DNA of 64,000 bases from Novosphingobium sp. (GTDB lineage: Bacteria > Pseudomonadota > Alphaproteobacteria > Sphingomonadales > Sphingomonadaceae). A model generated the notes under the pieces. That model was not told where the DNA came from. It saw only the letters and a list, made by a program, of their open reading frames with translations, and ran no database searches. How positions within the stretch are numbered: position 1 is the stretch's first letter; each line of letters opens with the position of its first letter. The translations under genes and the position numbers were made by a program. Below, in pieces: positions 16,801 to 24,854 of the stretch. Location of the stretch: contig NZ_JAUYRV010000014.1 of assembly GCF_030696665.1 (NCBI RefSeq), positions 1 through 64,000 of the forward strand, in the 5' to 3' direction.

Positions 16801-19705
16801 CACCAGCCTCGCCGCTGCCGACGGCTTCATCATTCAGGGCGATGTCGCCTACGATTTCGCAGGCCGGAGCGTTTCGTCGGCGGGCGACATCAACGGCGAC
16901 GGCTTTGCCGACATGATCGTCGGCGCGTCTGGAGGCGACAATGGCGGCATTTATGCTGGCGAGGCTTATGTCATCTTTGGCAAGGCAGGGGTCACCCGCG
17001 CAAACATCGACCTCACTTCTCTTGCGGCTGCCGACGGCTTCGTCATTCAAGGCGATGTGGCGGGTGATGAGGCAGGCTTCAGCGTTTCGTCGGCTGGCGA
17101 CATCAATGGTGACGGCTTTGCCGACCTGATCGTGGGTGCGTCCAGTGGCGACGATGGCGGCACCAATGCCGGTGAGTCCTATGTCATCTTCGGCAAAGCG
17201 GGAGCCACGCGCGCCAATATCGACCTCACCAGCCCTTCCACAAGTGACGGCTTTATCATTCAGGGCGATGTCGCGGGTGATAGTGCAGGCTTCAGCGTCT
17301 CGACAGCGGGTGACATCGACGGCGATGGCTTTGCCGATCTGATCGTCGGCGCACTCAATGGCGGCAATGGCGGCAGCAATGCTGGCGAGGCCTATGTCAT
17401 CTTCGGCAAAGCGGGAGCCACGCGCGCTGATGTCGACCTCACCAGCCTTTCCACGAGTGACGGCTTTATCATTCAGGGCGATGTCGCGGGTGATCAGGCT
17501 GGGCGTTCGGTTTCATCGGCAGGCGACATCAACGGCGACGGTTTTGCCGATCTGATCGTCGGTGCCCCCTTGGGCGACGATGGCGGCACCAATGCCGGCG
17601 AAGCCTATGTCATCTACGGCAGCGCAGACATCGGGCGTACCAACGACGCGCCGACTGCCGCGCCGGTAACGCTTGCCGCCATCGATGAAGACAGCGGCGC
17701 GCGGATCATCACGGCGGCTGAACTGCTCGTCGGCGCTACCGATGTCGACAGCCCGGCGCTGGCCATCACCTTGCTCACCCTGATTTCGGGCAATGGCACA
17801 CTGGTAGCCAACGGCGATGACACTTGGACCTATACCCCGGCGGCCAACGACGATACCGCCGCAGAGTTCGCCTACACCGTCTCGGACGGCAGCCTGACTG
17901 CCAGCTCGACCGCCACCCTCGACATCACCCCGATCAATGACCAGCCGACAGTTACGTCCATCGAATCGCAGACTGCCAACGTGGGTGTGGCGTTCAGCTT
18001 CAACCCGAGCGCGTCGTTCAGCGATCCGGATACCGGCGACACCTTGATGTATTCGCTGGACTATACTGGGGGGGGTGTGCCGGGATGGCTTTCGATCATC
18101 GCAGGCACCGGCGAGTTGATCGGCACGCCGGGCACTGGTGATGTCGGAGAAACGTCATTTCTAGTGATGGCAATGGACCACTTAGGCCAGTTTGTCGTGC
18201 AGTATGTTCAACTGACCGTCGAGATATTGAACACGCCGCAAAGCTATGTCGGCACTGCCGGGGACGACATCTTCGTCGCTTCGACCAACGACACATGGAC
18301 GGTCGATGGCATGGAAGGCAACGACGACATCACCACGCTGGACGGCAACGACACGTTCATTGCCGGCAAGGGTAACGATATTTTCCGCTCCGGCGGCGGC
18401 GATGATCTGTTCACCTTCTCAGGGTCGGCAACGGCGAACGGATTTGATTTGATCAACGGTGAAAGCGGCACTGACGAAGTGCGCGCGCTGGCAAACAATA
18501 CGGTCATCGGACTGACGTGGATCGACAATGTCGAACTGATCACTGCCAACGGCAAGACCGGCGTCTCTGTGCGCGGTTCGGCCGATGACGACTTCTTCGA
18601 TTTCTCCGGATCGACGCTGGTCGGGATCACATCGATCAAGGCTGGTGCAGGCGCGGATTATGTCGTGGGGTCGAACGGAAACGACACCATCGAAGGGGAG
18701 GCCGGTAACGATACGATTTTCGGTGGTGACGGGAACGACGTGTTCGTGGTCAAAGCCGGTGCCGGTTTTGACAGCTACATCGGTGGCAACGGTATCGACA
18801 CGATCCGGGTGGCATCAGCCAACACGAAGATCAGCGGCCTCGACATGGCGGGCATCGAATTCATCGACACCGACGGATTTGCGAACGTTTCGATAGTTGG
18901 CGACGATGCGGCCAACAATATTGACCTGGGCGGGATCACCGTCGTTGGGACAGTTGTGGCGATCAACGCTGGCGCAGGGGCAGACATCATCTTGGGGACG
19001 AGCGGAGATGATACCGTCGACGGCGGGACCGGCAATGATCAGCTAGTGGGCGGCGACGGCAACGACGTGTTCCTGATCAAAGGCGGTGCCGGCTTCGATA
19101 CCTTTGATGGTGGCAACGGCATTGATATAGTCCGAGCAGCATCGGCAAACGTGAAGATCAGCGGCTTGAACATGTATGATGTCGAATTCATCGACGCCGA
19201 TGGGTTCGCGAACGTCTCGATCATCGGCGACAGCGCGGACAATTTCATCAACCTTTTCGGGATCATCATATTTGGGACGGTTGCGATCGATGGCGGCTCC
19301 GGCAATGACACGATCTTCGGTTCGGACAGCAACGATGTCATCAAGGCTGGTGTCGGCAAGGATATCCTGACCGGTCACTTGGGCGACGACGTGTTCGATT
19401 TCGACGCCACATTCCACAGCGGCGCGGGAACGGCAAAGGCCGACACCATTGCCGACTTCATGCAAGGGTTCGACACCATCGACCTCAGCACCATCGATGC
19501 TAGCAGCGTGGATGTCGGCAACAACGACTTCACCTTCATCGGCGATGCCGCGTTCGGAGGCATCGCGGGCGAACTGCGCTATGACACAGCGGTAAGTCCG
19601 GGGATGACAGTGGTTTACGGCGACACCAATGGTGATGGAAGGGCCGACATGGAAATCCGTCTGACCGGCACCATCACGCTCACTGACTTAGACTTCATGC
19701 TCTGA
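10865..19705 (+). CDS. Giant secreted RTX protein with four seven-blade FG-GAP propellers (2946 aa)
   Basis: It starts MSAPTIDFAGLTSSQGF with no Sec signal. Twenty-eight FG-GAP repeats of about 71 residues carry the Ca-binding motif DINGDGFAD and fall in four groups of exactly seven (about residues 4-492, 590-1075, 1173-1665 and 1763-2253). Groups are joined by about 90-residue cadherin/tandem-95-like linkers (NATGGTVVLNADKTISFTP). Then follow a cadherin-like domain (about 2258-2358), an Ig/CADG-like domain (2359-2455) and RTX nonapeptides (GGDGNDVF, about 2460-2850) with a duplicated module of about 110 residues. The last 100 residues (ADFMQGFDTIDLS, DTNGDGRADMEIRLTG) match the serralysin M10 C-terminal region used for type I secretion. 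Integrin alpha chains have the same seven-repeat propeller. Probable surface adhesin; no T1SS genes are in the window. Confidence 0.93.
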   Translation: MSAPTIDFAGLTSSQGFIIQGDVAGDQAGYSVSSAGDINGDGFADLIVGAPFGANGGSNAGEAYVIFGKAGTTRPAIDLTNLAATDGFIVQGNAAGDYAGLNVASAGDINGDGLADMIIGAPYGGAGAGETYVIFGKAGATRANIDLTSLDASDGFIIQGDVAGDSAGWSVSSAGDTNGDGFADLIVGAPYGGAYAGKAYVVFGKAGATRATIDLTSLAASDGFSIQGDATGDQAGFSVSSAGDINGDGFADVIVGAPTGDNGGTHAGEAYVIFGKAGATRTNIDLTTLTAGEGFIIQGDAAGDQAGRTVSSAGDINGDGIADLIVGASGGDDGGSDAGEAYVIFGKAAATRANIDLSALSASDGFVIQGNVAGDQAGFSVSSAGDINGDGIADLIVGAPLGDNGAVDAGDAYVIIGKAGATRANISLTTLAAGDGFIIQGDGAGDQAGRSVAAAGDTNGDGFADLIIGAPRGDDGGSDAGEAYVIYGRAGLGLAPVVADDSFTAVQDQIATYATFQLLGNDASAFPLTISEVSNATGGTVVLNADQTISFTPTGGFTGTAGFDYTASDGTQSDSGHVTITVAAPVAAKTIDLSGLTSSQGFIIQGDVADDRAGFSVSSAGDINGDGFADLIIGAPRGDNGGSNAGEAYVIFGNAGTTRANIDLTSLAASDGFIIHGNAGDDQAGSSVSSAGDINGDGFVDLIVGARFGDNGGSNAGEAYVIFGKAGATRANIDLTSLTASNGFIIQGDEGGDRAGYSVSSAGDVNGDGFADLIVGADAGDNGGTNAGEAYVIFGKTGATRVDIDLTSLAAIDGFIIQGDVAGDYAGRSVSSAGDINGDGFADIVVGAPYGDNGGNYAGEAYVIFGKAGATRVDIDLTSLSASDGFIIQGDLASDLAGWSVASAGDINGDGIIDLTVGALGGEAYVVFGKTGATRADIDLTSLSASDGFKIQANASNDQAGRSVSSAGDINGDGFADLIVGAPRGDNGGNNAGEAYVIFGRAGAARANIDLNSLTASDGFIIQGDAPSDRAGQSVASAGDINGDGFADLIVGALYGDNGGSSAGEAYVIYGRADFGSAPVAGDDSLTAVQDQTATLAAFQLLGNDVSAFTLTVSAVSNATGGTVVLNADKTITFTPTAGFTGTAGFDYTASDGVQGDTGHVTITVSAPLAAKTIDLTGLTSSQGFIIQGDLPGDQAGTVSSAGDINGDGFADFIVGVRYGDNGGINAGEAYVIFGKAGAARANIDLTSLAGGDGFIIQGDVAGDQAGFSVAAAGDINSDGFADLIVGAGRGDNGGADAGEAYVIFGKAGATRANIDLTSLAASDGFIVQGDVAGDYAGQSIASAGDINGDGFADMIVGALAGDNGGAAAGEAYVIFGKAGATRTNIDLTSLAAADGFIIQGDVAGDLAGSSVSSAGDINGDGFADLIVGAPRGDNGGADSGEAYVIFGKAGATRTNIDLTSLAAADGFIIQGDVAGDYAGQSVSSAGDINGDGFADLIVGVRRGDNGGADSGEAYVIFGKAGATRTNIDLTSLAAADGFIIQGDVAGDEAGNSVSSAGDINGDGFADLIVGAHRGDNGGTYSGEAYVIFGKAGATRANIDLTSLAASDGFVIQGDVAGDFAGRSVSSAGDINRDGFADLILGAPLGDNGGSAAGEAYVIYGRADFGSAPVAGDDALTAVQDQTATYAAFQLLGNDASAFTLTVSAVSNATGGTVVLNADKTISFTPTAGFTGIAGFDYTVSDGVQGDTGHVTITVAAPVAAKTIDLTGLTSSQGFIIQGDEAGDEAGLSVSSAGDINGDGFADLIVGAPYGDNGYTGAGEAYVIFGKAGAARANIDLTSLTASEGFIIQGDAAGDYAGRSVSSAGDVNGDGFADLIVGAPSGSNGGVGAGEAYVIFGKAGATRANIDLTSLAAADGFIIQGDVAFDRTGSSVSSAGDINGDGFADLIVGATRGDNGGTDAGEAYVIFGKAGATRANIDLTSLAAADGFIIQGDVAYDFAGRSVSSAGDINGDGFADMIVGASGGDNGGIYAGEAYVIFGKAGVTRANIDLTSLAAADGFVIQGDVAGDEAGFSVSSAGDINGDGFADLIVGASSGDDGGTNAGESYVIFGKAGATRANIDLTSPSTSDGFIIQGDVAGDSAGFSVSTAGDIDGDGFADLIVGALNGGNGGSNAGEAYVIFGKAGATRADVDLTSLSTSDGFIIQGDVAGDQAGRSVSSAGDINGDGFADLIVGAPLGDDGGTNAGEAYVIYGSADIGRTNDAPTAAPVTLAAIDEDSGARIITAAELLVGATDVDSPALAITLLTLISGNGTLVANGDDTWTYTPAANDDTAAEFAYTVSDGSLTASSTATLDITPINDQPTVTSIESQTANVGVAFSFNPSASFSDPDTGDTLMYSLDYTGGGVPGWLSIIAGTGELIGTPGTGDVGETSFLVMAMDHLGQFVVQYVQLTVEILNTPQSYVGTAGDDIFVASTNDTWTVDGMEGNDDITTLDGNDTFIAGKGNDIFRSGGGDDLFTFSGSATANGFDLINGESGTDEVRALANNTVIGLTWIDNVELITANGKTGVSVRGSADDDFFDFSGSTLVGITSIKAGAGADYVVGSNGNDTIEGEAGNDTIFGGDGNDVFVVKAGAGFDSYIGGNGIDTIRVASANTKISGLDMAGIEFIDTDGFANVSIVGDDAANNIDLGGITVVGTVVAINAGAGADIILGTSGDDTVDGGTGNDQLVGGDGNDVFLIKGGAGFDTFDGGNGIDIVRAASANVKISGLNMYDVEFIDADGFANVSIIGDSADNFINLFGIIIFGTVAIDGGSGNDTIFGSDSNDVIKAGVGKDILTGHLGDDVFDFDATFHSGAGTAKADTIADFMQGFDTIDLSTIDASSVDVGNNDFTFIGDAAFGGIAGELRYDTAVSPGMTVVYGDTNGDGRADMEIRLTGTITLTDLDFML
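10877..17630 (+). repeat. Supra-repeat: four copies of a 1.75-kb propeller-plus-linker unit
   Basis: Equivalent positions (the Thr of TIDL/TIDF opening each propeller) fall at 10877, 12632, 14381 and 16151, giving periods of 1755, 1749 and 1770 bases. Each unit holds seven 213-base FG-GAP repeats; in the first three it ends with a linker of about 264 bases. First repeats share LTSSQGFIIQGD and last repeats share YVIYG(R/S)A instead of YVIFGKAG, so the whole unit, not single blades, was duplicated. Confidence 0.9.
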
Positions 19706-19922
19706 TCGCGGCGCACTATCCGGCCGGTCGTGCTGAAAAGGTCGCGGGGTCGTCCACGTCCGTTTTGGCTTCGCTTTAATGATGCGTGCGGGAATTGTTG
19801 CGGTGCGGACTTCGCCCGTTGGCGATTGGCTGTTTGATCTGTATTGGGCCATGTATCAAAAGCCCGGGCGCTCGCCGAAGGTCAGCCGCGCCCGATACAT
19901 GGAAAGTCGCTATCGACATATC

Positions 19923-20984
19923 ATGGCATCACAGAACACCCAATTGACTGAACTTGGCTGGAAGTCGTTTTTCAGCGCCCAACTCTCGGACGAGGAAATG
20001 GCTGGGTGCCTGCCCGTTCGAGTGACGGCGGTCCACCGTGGCAAGATTGCGGTGACCCGCGATGGCATCGAAAGTCTGATCGAAGCGCGCATTCCCGGGG
20101 CTGACGCGGAAGAGGACCGGCCCGCTGTTGGCGACTGGTTGCTGCTGGATCGGGAAAGCCTTGAACCGGTGCGGTTGCTGCAGCGCGCCAGCCTGTTCAA
20201 GCGGCTGGCAGCCGGAGGGCGCCAAAAGCTGCAGGTGATTGCGGCAAACGTTGATACGCTGTTCATCGTCGCTTCGTGCAATCAGGATTTCAATGTCGCG
20301 CGGCTTGAACGCTATCTTGTGCTGGCGCGTGAGGTGGACGTTGCGCCAGTTCTCGTCCTGACCAAGATGGACCTCACCGACCGGCCGGAGAGCTTTATCG
20401 AAAAGGCCCGCGCGCTTGGCCCGGATCTGGTGGTGGAAACCGTCAACGCCCGCGATGCGGCAAGTGTTGCCCGCCTCGCCAAGTGGTGCGGAATTGGCCA
20501 GACTGTCGCGCTGCTGGGGTCTTCGGGCGTCGGCAAATCGACATTGGTAAACACGCTCAGAGGCTCTGACTGCCTTGCCACGCAAGCTGTGCGTGAAGAA
20601 GACGGCAAGGGGCGGCACACCACCACAGTCCGCCAGATGCATCGGCTGGAACAGGGTGGATGGCTGCTCGATACACCAGGCATGCGCGAGTTGCAGCTTT
20701 CGGAAGCAGCCACAGGCCTTGCCGAGGTTTTCGACGACATCGTGGAACTTGCGCTGACCTGCCAATTTACAAATTGCGCGCATGAAGGCGAACCGGGCTG
20801 CCAGATTCAGGCCGCGCTGAAGCAGGGAACGCTGGACCTCGCTCGCCTTGACCGCTGGCGCAAGCTGGCTTTGGAAGACGCGACAAATTCGGCAACGCGC
20901 GCAACCCGGCGTGACCGCGCCGACGCTGCCGAGAGCAGAGGGCGCGCGCCTTCAAACACTTCAGGCAAGCGGCCACGGCGATAA
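19923..20984 (+). CDS. rsgA: Ribosome small-subunit-dependent GTPase A
   Basis: RsgA is a late 30S ribosome assembly GTPase. The G motifs occur in the circularly permuted order of this family: TKMD (G4) comes before GSSGVGKST (G1) and DTPGMRE (G3). The N-terminal OB-fold segment contains VTAVHRGKIAVTRDG, and the C-terminal zinc site is CQFTNCAHEGEPGC. ATG 19923 (353 residues) is preferred; upstream in-frame ATGs at 19899 and 19779 would add residues of poor composition. The C-terminal tail is basic and Arg/Ala-rich. It is followed closely by a 51-codon gene. Confidence 0.92.
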   Translation: MASQNTQLTELGWKSFFSAQLSDEEMAGCLPVRVTAVHRGKIAVTRDGIESLIEARIPGADAEEDRPAVGDWLLLDRESLEPVRLLQRASLFKRLAAGGRQKLQVIAANVDTLFIVASCNQDFNVARLERYLVLAREVDVAPVLVLTKMDLTDRPESFIEKARALGPDLVVETVNARDAASVARLAKWCGIGQTVALLGSSGVGKSTLVNTLRGSDCLATQAVREEDGKGRHTTTVRQMHRLEQGGWLLDTPGMRELQLSEAATGLAEVFDDIVELALTCQFTNCAHEGEPGCQIQAALKQGTLDLARLDRWRKLALEDATNSATRATRRDRADAAESRGRAPSNTSGKRPRR

Positions 20985-21022
20985 CGCCGGGCTGCGCAAC
21001 ACATTCAAATTACGGAGACTTT

Positions 21023-21178
21023 ATGGCTGACCTCTATCTCAAGGCCCTCGAAGCAGAGCGCAAAAGCCTGTGGGCGACATGCCGCCTCAAAGGCTTGGCC
21101 AAGGACACGCCTGAACGCGTCCGCATTCTGGATCTGGACGGGTTGATTGCCGAACACAAAGCCAAGAAAAAGCCCTGA
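21023..21178 (+). CDS. Small hypothetical protein (51 aa) downstream of rsgA
   Basis: ATG 21023 is preceded by ACGGAGA at a good distance. The protein starts MADLYLKALEAERKSLWATC and ends IAEHKAKKKP, a helical charged sequence with one cysteine. It lies 38 bases after the rsgA stop on the same strand and is probably co-transcribed. I recognise no family. The composition and ribosome binding site support a real gene. Confidence 0.55.
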   Translation: MADLYLKALEAERKSLWATCRLKGLAKDTPERVRILDLDGLIAEHKAKKKP

Positions 21179-21256
21179 ACTGACAGATTGATCGCAAGCT
21201 GCATCTGCCGCAGTGCTGCTCAGGCGCGCTGACGTGGTGCGCCGAGAGGGGGCGTG

Positions 21257-22204
21257 ATGCAGGTTTGCGTGGTGGGCGCCTCCGGAACGATCGGGCGGGC
21301 TACCGTGGCAGCGCTGGTGGCGCACGGGTATGCGGTTACGTGCCTTGTGCGCCGGCATGATGCTTCGCTTGCCGCACAAGCGGATGTTATCGAAGCTGAG
21401 GTTTCAGACCCTGCCGCCTTGGCCGCCGTGTTTGCGCAAGGCCGGTTTGATGTCGTCGTCTCCTGCCTTGCATCGCGCACCGGGGTGCCTGCCGAAGCCT
21501 GGGCTGTGGATCACCGCGCCAATCTGCACGTGCTTGAAGCGGCCCAGCGATCAGGCGTGCCGCATTTCATTCTGCTATCAGCCATCTGCGTGCAAAAGCC
21601 GCTGCTGGCGTTCCAGCATGCCAAACTGGCATTTGAGGCTGCGCTGGCGGCATCGGGCCTGCGTTACAGCATCGTGCGCCCGACCGCGTTTTTCAAATCG
21701 CTGTCGGGGCAGATCGAGCGGGTGCGCAAGGGCAAGCCCTTCCTGATCTTCGGCAATGGCGAATTGACCGCGTGCAAGCCGATCAGCGACCGCGATCTGG
21801 CCGAATATATCGTCGGCTGCCTGAACGACGAAACCCGCTGGAACCGCGTGCTGCCCATCGGCGGACCGGGTGAAGCGATCACCCCGCGCCAACAGGGCGA
21901 GGCGCTATTTTCCATGCTGGGCCAGCCACCGCGCTTCCGCTCCGTTCCGCTTGCACTGCTCGACACCATTGGCATGGCGCTGGGCCTGTTTGGCAAGGTC
22001 ATTCCGGGGCTGGCGGCCAAGGCAGAACTGGCGCGCATCGGGCGCTATTATGCCAGCGAATCCATGCTCGTGCTTGATCCCGCAACCGGGCGCTACGACG
22101 CTGCGGCCACGCGCTCCACTGGCACCGACACGCTGTTCGATTACTACCGCGAGGTGATTGACGGCAGTGCAACGCCGGAACGGGGGGACCACGCAGTTTT
22201 CTGA
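21257..22204 (+). CDS. BciA-like divinyl (proto)chlorophyllide 8-vinyl reductase / NAD(P)-binding atypical SDR
   Basis: ATG 21257 gives 315 residues. VVGASGTIGRATV (residues 5-17) is the dinucleotide-binding motif of an atypical short-chain dehydrogenase. The stretches LSAICVQKPLLAFQHAKLAF, YSIVRPTAFFKSLSGQIERV and ISDRDLAEYIVGCL, with the terminal ESMLVLDPATGRYD and TGTDTLFDYY, resemble BciA, which reduces the 8-vinyl group during (bacterio)chlorophyll synthesis. No other photosynthesis gene is in the window, so the enzyme may be an orphan with another substrate, or the pathway lies elsewhere. SDR family membership is certain; the BciA assignment is likely. Confidence 0.7.
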   Translation: MQVCVVGASGTIGRATVAALVAHGYAVTCLVRRHDASLAAQADVIEAEVSDPAALAAVFAQGRFDVVVSCLASRTGVPAEAWAVDHRANLHVLEAAQRSGVPHFILLSAICVQKPLLAFQHAKLAFEAALAASGLRYSIVRPTAFFKSLSGQIERVRKGKPFLIFGNGELTACKPISDRDLAEYIVGCLNDETRWNRVLPIGGPGEAITPRQQGEALFSMLGQPPRFRSVPLALLDTIGMALGLFGKVIPGLAAKAELARIGRYYASESMLVLDPATGRYDAAATRSTGTDTLFDYYREVIDGSATPERGDHAVF

Positions 22205-22222
22205 CGCCGCGCTTTTTGCTGG

Positions 22223-22254
22223 AAACGATCATAGTTGATTGTTATTGATCGTTT
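22223..22254. promoter_or_regulatory. Operator candidate of the sugar operon (AAACGATCA-N14-TGATCGTTT)
   Basis: Perfect 9-base inverted arms (22223-22231 and 22246-22254) lie 25 bases before the start of the kinase gene that heads the kinase-LldD-RhaT-DeoR operon. The AT-rich spacer contrasts with its surroundings. It is the natural binding site for the DeoR-type repressor encoded at the end of the operon; binding is inferred. Confidence 0.6.
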
Positions 22255-22278
22255 ACAAAGAACATAGGGAGAGCGCGC

Positions 22279-23694
22279 TTGGATTCGGGCGCAACAATCG
22301 TCATCGATCTTGGCAAGACGCTGAGCAAGGTCAGCCTGTGGGACGCAGGCGGGCATATGCTCGACCGTCAGGTGCGGGCCAACATTCCGCTGGAAGTGGG
22401 CGGAATCCGCCGCCTTGATGCGCCTGCCATCGGGGCGTGGCTGCTTGATACGCTTGGGCGCTTTGCCGATGTGCCGGTTTCGCGGATCGTGCCGGTTGGC
22501 CACGGTGCGGGTGTTTGTGCGTTGATCGACGGCGCGCTGGCTTTCCCTCCGCTCGATTACGAGCAGCCGGTACCGGAGGCGGTGCTGGCGGGGTATCGGG
22601 CGCAGCGTGATCCCTTTGCACAGACCGGATCGCCCGCCCTGCCCGATGGCTTGAACTTCGGCAGCCAGCTTTACTGGCTGGACCAGCTTCACCCCGACAC
22701 AATGGCGCGCGCCACGCTGCTGCCGTGGGCGCAATATTGGGCGTGGTTCCTCACCGGAACAGCGGTGAGCGAAGTGACCAGTCTTGGCTGTCATTCGGAC
22801 TTGTGGTGCCCCCAGGACGCAGACTTTTCCCCAATGGCCGAGCGCCGGGGCTGGGCAAGCCGCTTTGCCCCGATCAAGCGCGCTGGCGACGTGGTAGGCA
22901 CGCTGCGGCCCGAGATCGCAGCCGCAACCGGTCTGTCGCCCGATGTGCAGGTGCTGGCCGGTCTGCATGATTCCAACGCGGCGCTCCTCGCCGCACGCGG
23001 GTTTGCCGAGATTGCCGATAACGAAGCCACCGTGCTTTCCACCGGCACATGGTTCATCGGTATGCGCCTGCCTGCCACACCGGTCGATACCACTGCCCTG
23101 CCCGAAGCGCGCGATTGCCTGGTCAATGTGGACGTCCACGGACGGGCAGTGCCCTCTGCCCGCTTCATGGGCGGGCGCGAGATCGAGACGCTGATCGAGA
23201 TTGACACGCGCCGCGTGGACATCAAGCCGGATCAGCCCGCGCTGCTTGCCGCTGTGCCCGAAGTGCTGGGCCGGGGCCGCATGATCCTGCCCACGCTGAT
23301 GCGCGGCTTTGGCCCTTTTGCGCAGGGGCGCTTTGGCTGGATCAACCGGCCCGAAGACTGGTTTGAACGCCGTGCTGCCGCCTGCCTTTATGCCGCGCTG
23401 GTTGCCGATACCGCGCTGGACCTGATCGGCGCTTCTGACCGCCTGCTGGTGGAGGGCCGCTTTGCCGAAGCCGAAGTCTTCGTCCGCGCGCTGGCATCGC
23501 TTCGTCCTGACACGGCAGTCTATACCGCCAACGCGCACAACGACGTATCGTTCGGCGCACTCCGCCTGATCGACCCTACGCTGACACCGCAGGGCCAGCT
23601 TGTCCGTGTGCAACCGCTGGACGCCGACCTTAGCAGCTATCGCAATCGCTGGCAGGCCGAGGTTGCCGCCTCTGCCGAAAGAACCGCTGCATGA
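22279..23694 (+). CDS. FGGY-family carbohydrate kinase (probable rhamnulo-/fuculokinase)
   Basis: A 471-residue sugar kinase. The N-terminal [16 protein letters not shown] is the phosphate-binding start of the ASKHA fold. GLHDSNAA and [10 protein letters not shown] are the central motifs, and the C-terminal [19 protein letters not shown] matches the FGGY second half. The start is TTG 22279 with AGGGAGAG just upstream, and no better ATG exists. Its stop overlaps the lldD start (ATGA). With LldD and RhaT downstream, the substrate is most likely a 6-deoxy ketose such as L-rhamnulose or L-fuculose. Isomerase and aldolase genes are not in the window. Confidence 0.8.
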   Translation: MDSGATIVIDLGKTLSKVSLWDAGGHMLDRQVRANIPLEVGGIRRLDAPAIGAWLLDTLGRFADVPVSRIVPVGHGAGVCALIDGALAFPPLDYEQPVPEAVLAGYRAQRDPFAQTGSPALPDGLNFGSQLYWLDQLHPDTMARATLLPWAQYWAWFLTGTAVSEVTSLGCHSDLWCPQDADFSPMAERRGWASRFAPIKRAGDVVGTLRPEIAAATGLSPDVQVLAGLHDSNAALLAARGFAEIADNEATVLSTGTWFIGMRLPATPVDTTALPEARDCLVNVDVHGRAVPSARFMGGREIETLIEIDTRRVDIKPDQPALLAAVPEVLGRGRMILPTLMRGFGPFAQGRFGWINRPEDWFERRAAACLYAALVADTALDLIGASDRLLVEGRFAEAEVFVRALASLRPDTAVYTANAHNDVSFGALRLIDPTLTPQGQLVRVQPLDADLSSYRNRWQAEVAASAERTAA

Positions 23695-24836
23695 TCGCCG
23701 CCTCGATCCCCGATTTCCGCGAACTTGCCCGCCGCCGCCTGCCGCATTTCCTGTTCGAATACATCGATGGCGGATCGTACAGCGAGACGACGCTGAAGCG
23801 GAACGTCGAGGATCTGCGCGACATTGCCCTGCGCCAGCGCGTGCTGCGCGATGTGGCAGACCTCGATCTTTCGACCGAACTGTTCGGCCAGAAGCTGCGC
23901 CTCCCCGTTGCGCTCGCCCCCATCGGCCTTGCGGGCATGAACGCGCGGCGCGGGGAGTGTCAGGCCGTGCGCGCAGCGGAAACTGCGGGGATTCCGTTCA
24001 CGCTCTCCACCGTCTCGGCCTGCTCGCTGGGTGAAGTGGCAATGGCGGCAACGCAGCCCTTCTGGTTCCAACTTTATATGACGCGCGACCGTGGCTTCGT
24101 GCGCGAATTGCTGCAGGAGGCGGTGGAGCTGCAATGCTCCACGCTGGTGTTCACGGTGGACATGCCGGTGCCGGGCAGTCGCTACCGCGATTACCATTCG
24201 GGCCTTGCCGGAGCTGCTGGCATGACCGGAGCGATCCGCCGCGCAATGCAGGGCGCGATGAAGCCTCGCTGGGCGTGGGACGTGGGGGTAATGGGCCGCC
24301 CGCACGCGCTGGGCAACGTGGCGCGCAAGCTGGAAGGCAAGACCGGGATCGAAGACTTCTTTGCGTGGATGCGCGGGAATTTCGACAGCTCGATTTCATG
24401 GCGCGATCTCGATTTCATCCGCTCAGAATGGAACGGCCCGCTGGTCATCAAGGGCCTGCTCGATGCCGAAGACGCAGTGGAAGCCGCCAACCTTGGCGCA
24501 GACGGGATCGTGGTTTCCAACCACGGCGGGCGGCAGCTTGATGGCGTTCCTTCCACCGCGCGCGCCCTGCCCGCCATTGCCGATGCCGTGGGCGACCGGT
24601 TGACTGTGCTGGCCGATGGCGGCGTACGCTCTGGGCTGGACGTGGTGCGGTTGCTGGCGCTGGGGGCCAAAGGCGTGCTGCTGGGCCGCGCGTGGGTGTT
24701 TGCGCTGGCCGCCAATGGACAAGCCGGTGTCGAACACATGCTGCGCCTGATCGAGGCGGAAATGCGGGTCGCCATGACGCTGACCGGCGTGAAGAACATC
24801 AGCGAGATCGACCGCTCGATACTCGTAAAACCATAA
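23691..24836 (+). CDS. lldD: FMN-dependent L-lactate dehydrogenase / alpha-hydroxyacid oxidase
   Basis: A 381-residue member of the FMN-dependent alpha-hydroxyacid dehydrogenase family. [11 protein letters not shown] carries the conserved tyrosine, and [10 protein letters not shown] holds the catalytic histidine and substrate-binding arginine. The C-terminal [25 protein letters not shown] is the FMN phosphate site. L-lactate is oxidised to pyruvate with transfer to the respiratory chain. L-rhamnose and L-fucose breakdown produce L-lactaldehyde and then L-lactate, which explains its place after a deoxysugar kinase and before RhaT. Confidence 0.88.
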   Translation: MIAASIPDFRELARRRLPHFLFEYIDGGSYSETTLKRNVEDLRDIALRQRVLRDVADLDLSTELFGQKLRLPVALAPIGLAGMNARRGECQAVRAAETAGIPFTLSTVSACSLGEVAMAATQPFWFQLYMTRDRGFVRELLQEAVELQCSTLVFTVDMPVPGSRYRDYHSGLAGAAGMTGAIRRAMQGAMKPRWAWDVGVMGRPHALGNVARKLEGKTGIEDFFAWMRGNFDSSISWRDLDFIRSEWNGPLVIKGLLDAEDAVEAANLGADGIVVSNHGGRQLDGVPSTARALPAIADAVGDRLTVLADGGVRSGLDVVRLLALGAKGVLLGRAWVFALAANGQAGVEHMLRLIEAEMRVAMTLTGVKNISEIDRSILVKP

Positions 24837-24854
24837 AAACAAGGGACAGGATCG

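Noticed and set aside
10877..17630. Regular 213-base periodicity that might suggest a CRISPR or tandem satellite
   Set aside because: The period is a whole number of codons, the repeats are translated FG-GAP blades and there are no spacers.
22144..23613. 489-codon minus-strand open frame opposite the sugar kinase
   Set aside because: Composition is Arg/Gln/His-rich with no motif, while the plus strand encodes a clear FGGY kinase.
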